Shown in pieces: positions 23,725-30,790 of a DNA stretch of 64,000 nt. A program made the translations under genes and the position numbers. How positions within the stretch are numbered: position 1 is the first letter of the stretch; every line of letters starts with the position of its first letter. Under the pieces are notes generated by a model. That model was not told the origin of the DNA. It searched no databases and worked only from the letters and a program-made list of their open reading frames with translations. Source of the stretch: Sphaerisporangium siamense (GTDB taxonomy: Bacteria > Actinomycetota > Actinomycetes > Streptosporangiales > Streptosporangiaceae); the NCBI RefSeq assembly GCF_014205275.1, contig NZ_JACHND010000001.1, positions 6,758,001-6,822,000 on the forward strand, read 5' to 3'.

Positions 23725-25586
23725 GCCCCGAGGCGGGCTCCGACGAACCATGGCGCCCGCGGGCCTGGGCGCGCGCGATGCGAACCGCCCTTGAGCTCTA
23801 CTGGCACTCCGCCCGGGGCAGGTTCGCGCTGATCGTGCTCCTCACGCCCGTGGCCGCCGCCCTGCCGATCGGGTCGGCGTGGTTCCTGAAAGCGATCATC
23901 GACGGGCTCACCCGGGCCGGCTCCGGCCCGGGTGTCCTCCCCGCCACGGCGGGACTGGTGGCGACGTCCCTCGCCATCGCGACGATCCCCCACCTCACCC
24001 GCTACCTGCGCTCGGACGCCGACCGGGCGGCCGGGCGGCTCGCCCAGGAACGCATCTTCACCGCGGTCGAGCGCTTCACCGGGCTCGCGCGGTTCGAGGA
24101 CCCCCGCTTCCTGGACCGGATGCGCCTGGCGCAGTCGGCGACCGCGCAGACGCCGGGCCAGGTCACGCAGGGTTCGCTGGAGACCGTCGGCGGCATCATC
24201 GTGATCGCCGGGTTCCTCGGCTCGGTGCTGGCGCTCAGCCCGCTCATGGCGCTCATCGTCCTGGTGGCGGCCGCCCCGATGTTCGCCGCCCAGATCGGGC
24301 TCTCGCGGCGGCACGCCTCCGCGATGCTGGGGCTCAGCCCCTTCGAGCGGCGCGAGATGTTCTACCGCATCCTGCTGACCAGCGTGGAGGCGGCCAAGGA
24401 GATCCGCCTGTTCGGGGCCGGCCCGTTCCTGCGCCGCCGCATGATGGGCGAACGGGAGAGGGTCGACGCCGGCCACCACGAGCTCGACCGGCGCGAGCTG
24501 GCCGTCCAGGGCGGGCTGGCCCTGCTGTCCGCCCTGGTCACCGGGGCCGGCCTGCTCGTGGCGGTGCGGCTCGCCCTCACCGGGCGGATCAGCCCCGGCG
24601 ACATCGCCATGTCGATCGCGGCGCTCACGGGCGTGCAGGGCGCGGTGACGCAGGTGACGGCCTCGATCGCCACCACGCACCAGCAGCTGCTGCTGTTCGG
24701 CCACTACGTGGCGGTGACCACCGCCACGTCCGACCTGCCCGCCGCCGAACCGCCCGTGCCCGTGCCGGAACTGCGCCGCGGCATCGAACTGCGCGACGTC
24801 TGGTTCCGCTATGCCGACGACCATCCCTGGGTTCTCCGCGGGGTCGATCTGTTCATTCCGCACGGGCACACGATGGCGATGGTCGGCAGAAACGGATCGG
24901 GAAAAAGCACGCTCGTCAAACTGCTGTGCCGATTCTACGACCCGACCAGGGGCGCGATTCTCTGGGACGGCGTCGATATACGTGAATTCCAGATATCGGA
25001 GCTGAGGACAAGAATCGGAGCGCTTTTCCAGGATTTCATGCAGTACGACATGAGCGCGCGCGAGAACATCGGTCTCGGCGACCCCGCACAGGACGGGCGC
25101 CGGGTGGAATACGCCGCGGAATCGGCGGGCGTCCACGACGTGCTCGCCGCCCTTCCGCACGGTTATGACACGCTGCTCACGCGCATTTTCTTCAGCGAGG
25201 CCGACAAGAACAACAGCGAGACCGGGGTCATGCTGTCGGGCGGCCAGTGGCAGCGGGTCGCCCTCGCCCGGGCCCTGCTGCGCGGTGACCGCGACCTGCT
25301 GCTCCTGGACGAGCCCAGCTCCGGCCTCGACCCCGTCGCCGAGCACGAGGTGCAGGCCCGGCTCCGCCACACCCGGGCGGGACGGACGAGCGTGCTGATC
25401 TCGCACCGGCTGGGCGCCATCCGCGACGCCCACCGGATCGTGACGCTGGCGGAGGGGCGGATCGTGGAGGTGGGCACGCACGACGAGCTGATCGCCCGTG
25501 ACGGGCACTACGCCGGGTTGTTCCGCCTCCAGGCGAACGCGTACGCGCCGGGGAACGAGCAACTGCCGGCTTTCGCCGAGGAGTGA
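23721..25586 (+). CDS. ABC exporter, fused membrane and ATPase domains
   Basis: A 621-residue half-transporter. Six membrane helices span about residues 35-330; the ATPase domain follows with Walker A GRNGSGKS (about 389-396), Q-loop LFQDFMQYDM, signature LSGGQ near 505, Walker B LLLLDEPSSGLD and H-loop LISHRLG, all intact. It has no N-terminal C39 peptidase domain, so leader removal must be done by another enzyme, plausibly the S26 peptidase gene 0.6 kb downstream. It probably homodimerises to export the peptides. Start ATG 23721 overlaps the MauD-like stop by four bases. Part of the ATPase region (about 24870-25220) is much less GC-rich than the rest of the gene, suggesting mosaic ancestry. 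Confidence 0.93.
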   Translation: MSPEAGSDEPWRPRAWARAMRTALELYWHSARGRFALIVLLTPVAAALPIGSAWFLKAIIDGLTRAGSGPGVLPATAGLVATSLAIATIPHLTRYLRSDADRAAGRLAQERIFTAVERFTGLARFEDPRFLDRMRLAQSATAQTPGQVTQGSLETVGGIIVIAGFLGSVLALSPLMALIVLVAAAPMFAAQIGLSRRHASAMLGLSPFERREMFYRILLTSVEAAKEIRLFGAGPFLRRRMMGERERVDAGHHELDRRELAVQGGLALLSALVTGAGLLVAVRLALTGRISPGDIAMSIAALTGVQGAVTQVTASIATTHQQLLLFGHYVAVTTATSDLPAAEPPVPVPELRRGIELRDVWFRYADDHPWVLRGVDLFIPHGHTMAMVGRNGSGKSTLVKLLCRFYDPTRGAILWDGVDIREFQISELRTRIGALFQDFMQYDMSARENIGLGDPAQDGRRVEYAAESAGVHDVLAALPHGYDTLLTRIFFSEADKNNSETGVMLSGGQWQRVALARALLRGDRDLLLLDEPSSGLDPVAEHEVQARLRHTRAGRTSVLISHRLGAIRDAHRIVTLAEGRIVEVGTHDELIARDGHYAGLFRLQANAYAPGNEQLPAFAEE

Positions 25587-25589
25587 CCT

Positions 25590-26132
25590 ATGACGTACCT
25601 GGAGATCGCCTGCCGCTGCCTCATCGGCCTGACGTTCGTCTTCGCCGCCGTGAGCAAGATCATCGGACGGGGCGCGGCCGCCGGCTTCGTCGCGACGATC
25701 CGCGAGCTGCGGCCGCTGTCCCGCGGCACGGCGCGACTGGTGGCGGCGACGGTCGTCGCGGCGGAGTTCGCGGTCCCGGCGCTGCTCCTGGCGCCCGCGA
25801 CGGCCCGCCTGGGCTTCCTGCTCGCCGTGGCGCTGCTGGCCGCCTTCACCGCGGGCATCGTCACCGTGCTCAGGAGGCGCGTGAGCGTGCGGTGCCGGTG
25901 CTTCGGGCCCTCGGGCGCCCCGATGGCGCCCCACCACGTCGCGAGGAACGCCGTGCTCGCCCTCGTCGCGGTCACCGGGCTCGTCGCGGCGTCCGCGGGG
26001 CCCGCGCCGGCCGACCCGGGCGCCCTCGTCCTGGTGGCCGCGACGGCGGGCGTCGTCGCGATCGTCGTCGTCATGCTCGACGAGATAGTGGACCTCTTCC
26101 GGACGGAAAGCCTGTCCCCGCGGTCACGCTGA
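25590..26132 (+). CDS. MauE/DoxX-like redox membrane protein
   Basis: A 180-residue protein with four predicted membrane helices and the MauE-family Cys motif RCRCFG (Cys102, Cys104); a second close pair, CRC, lies at residues 8-10 at the edge of the first helix. MauE proteins are paired with MauD-type thioredoxins and are thought to pass electrons between the thioredoxin and membrane quinones. ATG 25590 is three bases after the exporter stop with GAGGAG upstream, so it belongs to the same operon. A separate MauE-like gene next to a DsbA-like gene exists at 46817-48141, so this copy appears dedicated to the peptide cluster. Confidence 0.9.
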   Translation: MTYLEIACRCLIGLTFVFAAVSKIIGRGAAAGFVATIRELRPLSRGTARLVAATVVAAEFAVPALLLAPATARLGFLLAVALLAAFTAGIVTVLRRRVSVRCRCFGPSGAPMAPHHVARNAVLALVAVTGLVAASAGPAPADPGALVLVAATAGVVAIVVVMLDEIVDLFRTESLSPRSR

Positions 26133-26167
26133 CCCGTACCCGCCCACTCCCCCGAGATGGCAGGACC

Positions 26168-26665
26168 ATGACCATGCCCGTCATCCCCGTCGTGACCGTC
26201 ACCGTCCTGATCGTCCTTCTCCTCACGGCACTGCGCCGGTGCTTCCTCGTCGTCACCGTCGACGGCGTCAGCATGGCGCCCACGTTCCGGCCGGGCGACC
26301 GGCTGATCGCCCGCAGGTGGGGGCTGCGCGCCGTCCGCGCGGGAGACGTCGTCGTCCTGCGGGGCGGGACCCCGGACGAGGTGTTCGCCGCGCTGCGGCC
26401 GGACGCCGCCACCGCGGGGCGCGTCCTGCCTCCCATCGACGGGGGGCACCTGATCAAGCGGATCGTCGCGGTCCCGGGCGATCGAGTACCCCGCGCCGGG
26501 TTCCACGTCCTGCACGACTCCCCTGGCGACGTGGTACCGCCCGGGAAGATCGTCGTGGCGGGCGACAATCCGCGGTTCAGCGCGGACTCCCGGACCTACG
26601 GCTACCTGCGCCGGGAGCAGATCGTAGGGGTGGTGATCCGTGACAGAGACGTAGCGACGACCTAG
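26168..26665 (+). CDS. Type I signal peptidase (S26 family)
   Basis: A 165-residue membrane peptidase with one N-terminal helix (about 4-22). The catalytic Ser35 lies in DGVSMAPTF, the general-base Lys97 in HLIKRIVAVPGD, and the family box AGDN is at about 131-134. These are the three S26 signatures in order and at normal spacing. The active site faces outside the membrane. Signal peptidases cut after AxA, and both precursor peptides have AxA at residues 21-23, so this enzyme is the likely leader peptidase (inference). ATG 26168 follows AGGA. It is smaller than housekeeping LepB, as expected for a cluster-specific enzyme. Confidence 0.92.
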   Translation: MTMPVIPVVTVTVLIVLLLTALRRCFLVVTVDGVSMAPTFRPGDRLIARRWGLRAVRAGDVVVLRGGTPDEVFAALRPDAATAGRVLPPIDGGHLIKRIVAVPGDRVPRAGFHVLHDSPGDVVPPGKIVVAGDNPRFSADSRTYGYLRREQIVGVVIRDRDVATT

Positions 26666-26774
26666 CGACCCTCGCCAGACCTCGTGGATCCCGCGACTCG
26701 TCCCAGCGCGGCGGTCCGTCCCTCCGTCCGGGTCTTTCACCCGGCGGGCCGTGCCAACCCAGAGAGGAACTTCC

Positions 26775-26981
26775 ATGACGCTCTTCGGCAAGATCAGTGA
26801 CCGGATGCTCGCCCTCGTGGTGCCACACGTCGCCGCCAAGGCGGCCGACTGCTTCACCCAGAGCTGCGGCTGCCAGGCCGGCCTCATCAGGTACTACTGG
26901 TACCGCACCTGCTGCTGGAGGGGCGCCGCCGGCGGGCCGTACGACTGCCAGCCCTGCTACCAGAGCTCGATCACCTGCTAG
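26775..26981 (+). CDS. Cysteine-rich precursor peptide B
   Basis: A 68-residue paralogue of peptide A. The leader has ISDRMLALVVPHVAAKAA with AxA (AKA) at residues 21-23, and the first Cys is again at residue 26. The core has eight Cys with spacing C-x4-C-x-C-x12-CC-x10-C-x2-C-x6-C and ends in Cys. Compared with A, the loop before the CC pair is three residues longer and very aromatic (RYYWYR). Both cores keep YR-x-CCW, GGPY and C-x2-CY. ATG 26775 has a strong AGAGAGGA six bases upstream, better than peptide A's site. An in-frame GTG at 26751 is not used because the leader alignment starts at this ATG. A strong terminator follows. Confidence 0.87.
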   Translation: MTLFGKISDRMLALVVPHVAAKAADCFTQSCGCQAGLIRYYWYRTCCWRGAAGGPYDCQPCYQSSITC

Positions 26982-27019
26982 ACGCCGCACGATCCGTTCC
27001 CGGCGTTGATCCGAGAACA

Positions 27020-27058
27020 GACGAGGCTCTTCCGGGCCTGGCCCGGAAGAGCCTCGTC
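27020..27058. terminator. Strong bidirectional terminator
   Basis: A 19-bp perfect stem (27020-27038 with 27040-27058) with essentially no loop separates peptide B from the convergent livF. It insulates the peptide cluster on its right side. Both strands can form it. Confidence 0.9.
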
Positions 27059-27080
27059 GTCGTGCCGGCTCGTCGCGTGC

Positions 27081-27812
27081 TCAGCTCCTGCCGGACTCCG
27101 CCTGCCCGAACTCCCCGCCCAGGTACGCCGCGCGCACCTGCGGGTCGTTGAGGAGGTCGGCCGCCGGGGCGGACTTGACCACCTTGCCGGTCTCCAGGAC
27201 GTAGGCGCGGTGCGCCAGCTGCAGGGCCTGCTGGGCGTTCTGCTCGACCAGCAGGACGGTGGTGCCCCGGTCGTTGATCTCCTTGATGATCGAGAAGATC
27301 TGGGCGACCAGCATCGGGGCCAGGCCCATCGACGGCTCGTCCAGCAGCAGCACCTTCGGCTTGCTCATCAGCGCGCGCCCGATGGCGACCATCTGCTGCT
27401 CGCCGCCCGACATCGTGCCGCCGGCCTGGTTCCTGCGCTCGGCCAGCCGGGGGAACAGCTCGAAGACCTCGTCGAGGTCCTTGGTCACGTCGCCGGCGCG
27501 GGTGTAGGCGCCCATGAGGAGGTTCTCGGTGACGGTCATGCCCGGGAACACCCCCCGGCCCTCGGGCGACTGGCCGATACCGGCCAGCACCCGCTTGTGG
27601 CCGGGCATCTTGCTGATGTCGGCGCCGTCGAAGGTGACGGTGCCCGAGGTCAGCGCCCGCAGCCCCGAGATGGTCTTCAGGGTCGTGGTCTTGCCGGCCC
27701 CGTTGGCGCCGATGAGCGTGACGATCTCACCCTCGGCGACCTCCAGCGAGATGCCCTTGATCGCCTCGATCTTGCCGTAGTGGACGCGCATGTCCTTGAC
27801 TTCAAGAAGCAT
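27081..27812 (-). CDS. livF: Branched-chain amino-acid ABC transporter, ATPase LivF
   Basis: A 243-residue ATPase for high-affinity branched-chain amino-acid uptake. Walker A GANGAGKTTTLK (about 35-46), signature TMSGGEQQM, Walker B VLLLDEPSMGLAP and the LivF-type EGRGVFPGMTV segment are present. The MSGGEQQ signature and short length separate it from LivG. It begins 11 bases inside the end of livG (livG ends at 27802), so the five genes livK-livH-livM-livG-livF are read in that order on the minus strand. C-terminal ESGRS tail is not conserved. Substrate specificity for Leu/Ile/Val is family inference; relatives also take amides or urea. Confidence 0.95.
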   Translation of the reverse strand: MLLEVKDMRVHYGKIEAIKGISLEVAEGEIVTLIGANGAGKTTTLKTISGLRALTSGTVTFDGADISKMPGHKRVLAGIGQSPEGRGVFPGMTVTENLLMGAYTRAGDVTKDLDEVFELFPRLAERRNQAGGTMSGGEQQMVAIGRALMSKPKVLLLDEPSMGLAPMLVAQIFSIIKEINDRGTTVLLVEQNAQQALQLAHRAYVLETGKVVKSAPAADLLNDPQVRAAYLGGEFGQAESGRS

Positions 27813-28584
27813 CTGCCGGAGCTCCCAAGTACGCCTCGATGACCCGCGGGTCGTTCTGCACCTCGGCCGGGAGACCGTCGGCGATCTTCTGGCCGAAGTC
27901 CAGCACCGCGATGCGGTCGCTGATGCCCATGACCAGGGCCATGTCGTGCTCGATGAGCAGCACCGTGCGGCCGGCGTCGCGGATCTTGCGGATCAGCCCC
28001 TGCAGGGACTCCTTCTCCGCGGGGTTCATGCCGGCCGCGGGCTCGTCCAGCAGCAGCAGCTTGGGCTTGGTCGCCAGCGCCCGGGCGATCTCCAGCCTGC
28101 GCTGGTCGCCGTAGGGCAGGTTCTTGGCGGTCTCCTCGGCGCGGTGCGGGATGCCCACGAACTCCAGCAGTTCGAGCGCCATGGCCTTGCCGTCGCGCTC
28201 CTCGTGGCGGTGCCACGGCAGGCCGAGCGCCGCGCTGACCATGCCCGCGCGGTGGTGGGCGTCGGCCCCCACCATCACGTTCTCCAGCGCTGACATGTTG
28301 TGGAACAGCCGGATGTTCTGGAACGTACGGGCGACACCGCGCTTGGTGACCTTGTACCGCTTCATTCCGTCGATGCGGTCGCCGTCGAACACCACCATGC
28401 CGGAGGTGGGGCGGTAGACGCCGGTGACGACGTTGAACACCGTCGTCTTGCCGGCGCCGTTCGGCCCGATGAGGGCGAAGATCTCGCCCTCGTTGATCGT
28501 CAGCTCCACGTCGCGCAGCGCGACGACGCCGCCGAACTGCATCTTGACGTTCTGCAGCTCAAGGAGCGGGCGTGGATCGGTCAT
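27802..28584 (-). CDS. livG: Branched-chain amino-acid ABC transporter, ATPase LivG
   Basis: A 260-residue ATPase partner of LivF. Walker A GPNGAGKTTVFN (about 37-48), the Q-loop ARTFQNIRLFHNMS, signature LPYGDQRRLE (LivG proteins have YGxQR in place of LSGGQ), and Walker B LLLLDEPAAGMNP are visible. Start ATG at 28582-28584 overlaps the livM stop by four bases; the open frame extends far upstream but that part is out of family. Strong conservation of the Liv operon order supports the call. Confidence 0.95.
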   Translation of the reverse strand: MTDPRPLLELQNVKMQFGGVVALRDVELTINEGEIFALIGPNGAGKTTVFNVVTGVYRPTSGMVVFDGDRIDGMKRYKVTKRGVARTFQNIRLFHNMSALENVMVGADAHHRAGMVSAALGLPWHRHEERDGKAMALELLEFVGIPHRAEETAKNLPYGDQRRLEIARALATKPKLLLLDEPAAGMNPAEKESLQGLIRKIRDAGRTVLLIEHDMALVMGISDRIAVLDFGQKIADGLPAEVQNDPRVIEAYLGAPADAS

Positions 28585-29726
28585 TTGGCTGCTCCCTCGG
28601 CCGCGGCCTGGGTCTCGGGACCCGGGACCTCGGCGCCCATGCTTCCCATACCACCGGTGCCCTCGGCCAGCTCGGCCTTCCGTCTGCGTGACGGCAGCAG
28701 GCCCTCGGGACGGAAGATCATGAGCGCGACGATCGCGGCGCCGAAGACCAGGATGCGGTAGTCGGACAGGCCGCGGAACCGCTCGGGCAGCCACGCGACG
28801 AGGAACGCCCCCAGCATGACGCCGGGGATGTTGCCCGAGCCGCCGAGCACGACCGCGGCGAGGATGGTCGCCGACAGCATGAACAGGAAGTCGTTCGGGT
28901 TGATCGAGATCGTCTTGCCGGCCCACATCACGCCCATCGCCCCGCCGATCGAGGCGCCGATCGCGAAGGCCAGGAGCTTGAACTTGAAGGTGGGCACGCC
29001 CATGACCTCGGCGGCGTCCTCGTCCTCGCGGATCGCGGCCCAGGCGCGGCCGACCCGGCTCTTCTCCCACCGCTTCACGAAGATGATGATGAGCGTCGCC
29101 AGGACGACCAGCAGGTAGTAGTACGGCCGGGGGTCGAGCACGCCGTACTTGAAGGGCTGGACCCCGAAGATCTCGATGGCCTCGAAGCTCGGCGGGTGCG
29201 GGATGCCGGCGATGCCGCGGGGGCCGCCGATCGCGTCGGTGTTCTCGGCCGTCTGCCGGACGATCTCACCGAAGCCGAGCGTGACGATCGCCAGATAGTC
29301 GCCGCGCAGCCGCAGCGTGGGCCCGCCGAGCACGATGCCGGAGATCGCCGACAGCACGACGCCGACGACCATGATCTCCCAGAAGTTCAGGCCGACCTTG
29401 GTGCCCAGCATGGCCATCGAGTACCCGCCGATGGCGAAGAACGCGACGTAGCCGAGGTCCAGCAGGCCCGCCTGCCCGACCACGACGTTGAGGCCGATCG
29501 CCAGCAGCACGTAGGTGCCGATGGGGAAGAACAGCACGCTCGGCCAGTCGGCGTAGGGCGACATGAAGGAGCCGATGGACTCCGACGGCAGCAGCAGCGC
29601 GCCGATGAACAGCAGGACGTAGACCGTCCAGCGCTGCCAGCCGGGCGCGGTGGCCCAGCGGTCGCGGATGCGGTCGAGGAACGAACCGACGGCGTTCCTG
29701 CGTGTGGTGATCGAGTTCGTGCTCAT
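28581..29726 (-). CDS. livM: Branched-chain amino-acid ABC transporter, permease LivM
   Basis: A 381-residue inner-membrane permease. After a basic N-terminus there are eight to ten hydrophobic helices. The stretch GQAGLLDLGYVAFFAIGGYSMAML matches the family hallmark GQ-x-S/G-x-G-x-xAFxAIGAY in part, and EVMGVPTFKFKLLAFAIGA is the coupling loop region. The last 50 residues (after FRPEGLLPSRRRK) are a cytosolic tail rich in Ala/Glu/Gly. Start ATG 29726; its first bases overlap the livH stop, so it is translationally coupled. Confidence 0.94.
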   Translation of the reverse strand: MSTNSITTRRNAVGSFLDRIRDRWATAPGWQRWTVYVLLFIGALLLPSESIGSFMSPYADWPSVLFFPIGTYVLLAIGLNVVVGQAGLLDLGYVAFFAIGGYSMAMLGTKVGLNFWEIMVVGVVLSAISGIVLGGPTLRLRGDYLAIVTLGFGEIVRQTAENTDAIGGPRGIAGIPHPPSFEAIEIFGVQPFKYGVLDPRPYYYLLVVLATLIIIFVKRWEKSRVGRAWAAIREDEDAAEVMGVPTFKFKLLAFAIGASIGGAMGVMWAGKTISINPNDFLFMLSATILAAVVLGGSGNIPGVMLGAFLVAWLPERFRGLSDYRILVFGAAIVALMIFRPEGLLPSRRRKAELAEGTGGMGSMGAEVPGPETQAAAEGAAK

Positions 29727-30691
29727 GCGCGCGCCTGCTGGAGTGATTCACCGAGGATGCCGGTGGGCCGGAACATCAGGACCAGGACGAGGATCGTGAA
29801 CGCGATGACATCCTTCCATCCCGAGCCGAAGAGGGCGGCGCCGTAGTTCTCGATGAGACCGAGGAACAGGCCGCCGAGCAGCGCTCCGCGTAGGTTGCCG
29901 ATGCCTCCGAGCACCGCGGCGGTGAACGCCTTGATGCCGAGCAGGAAGCCGATGGAGAACTTGGTGACCTCGAACTGGAGGATGAACAGCGCGCCCGCGA
30001 CGCCGGCCATGAGGCCGCCGATCAGGAACGTCACCCGCACGATCTTGTCGATGTCGACGCCCATCAGAACCGCGGTCTCGGGGTCCTGGGAGGTCGCCCG
30101 GATACCGCGACCGATCTTGGTGCGGTTGACGAGCAGGTCGAGCAGGATCATCATGCCGATCGCCGCGACGAAGATCAGGACCTGGTCGACCCGGACCTGC
30201 GCGCCGCCGATCGTGAACAGGGTCTCCTTCTCCATGATGCGCGCGACGCCCATCTGGTTGCGGCCCTGCTGCGGACGGTTGAACACGTGCGGGATGATCA
30301 CCAGGGCGAAGAGCTCCTGGAGGAACAGCGATGCGCCGATGGCCGAGATGAGCGCGGCCAGCCGGGAGGCGCCGCGCTTGCGCAACGGGCGGTAGGCGAT
30401 GCGTTCCAGCAGCATGGCCGAGCCGGCCGAGGCGGCGCCGCCGGCGAGCACCATCAGCAGCAGGCCGCCGACGAGGGCGAAGCCGGTGAGCGGCTCGGTG
30501 ATGCCCATGGTCATCACCACGAACGCCGACGCCATGGTGCCGATCATGAAGATCTCGGAGTGCGCGAAGTTGATGAGGCGCAGGACGCCGTAGACCATCG
30601 TGTAGCCGAGGGCGACTAGGCCGTAGATCGCGCCCAGGATGAGGCCGTCGATCGTGTACGGCCAGAAAGAACCGAGAAGGTTATCGAACAC
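29723..30691 (-). CDS. livH: Branched-chain amino-acid ABC transporter, permease LivH
   Basis: A 322-residue permease. DGLILGAIYGLVALGYTMVYGVLRLINFAHSE (split across helices 1-2) is the LivH signature, with NFAHSE as the invariant loop; near the C-terminus GGIGNLRGALLGGLFLGLIEN is the other family hallmark. About eight membrane helices. Start GTG at 30689-30691 (MFDNLL). It is separated from livK by about 100 bases holding a hairpin, then overlaps livM. Confidence 0.95.
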   Translation of the reverse strand: MFDNLLGSFWPYTIDGLILGAIYGLVALGYTMVYGVLRLINFAHSEIFMIGTMASAFVVMTMGITEPLTGFALVGGLLLMVLAGGAASAGSAMLLERIAYRPLRKRGASRLAALISAIGASLFLQELFALVIIPHVFNRPQQGRNQMGVARIMEKETLFTIGGAQVRVDQVLIFVAAIGMMILLDLLVNRTKIGRGIRATSQDPETAVLMGVDIDKIVRVTFLIGGLMAGVAGALFILQFEVTKFSIGFLLGIKAFTAAVLGGIGNLRGALLGGLFLGLIENYGAALFGSGWKDVIAFTILVLVLMFRPTGILGESLQQARA

Positions 30692-30730
30692 GGAGTATCG
30701 CTTTCAGGGGAGCCTTCCCGCGGGAAGGGA

Positions 30731-30765
30731 AGGGGGCGGGATCGCGCATGGCGTTCCCGCCCCCT
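30731..30765 (-). terminator. Stem-loop between livK and livH, likely attenuator
   Basis: An 11-bp stem (30731-30741 with 30755-30765, 13-nt loop) lies just after the livK stop and before livH. Such structures let part of the transcripts end after the binding-protein gene, so that it is made in excess over the membrane components. Confidence 0.7.
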
Positions 30766-30790
30766 CTACCTGGCCGGTAACTGTGGTCCG

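Noticed and set aside
22897..26981. Methylamine dehydrogenase (mau) operon
   Set aside because: MauD- and MauE-like genes are present, but there is no large subunit, MauG, amicyanin or MauF, and the small Cys-rich products are far shorter than MauA.
22897..26981. Lanthipeptide, thiopeptide, sactipeptide or lasso cluster
   Set aside because: No LanB/C/M/KC, YcaO, radical SAM, asparagine-synthetase-like cyclase or transglutaminase-like peptidase is encoded between 21000 and 32000.
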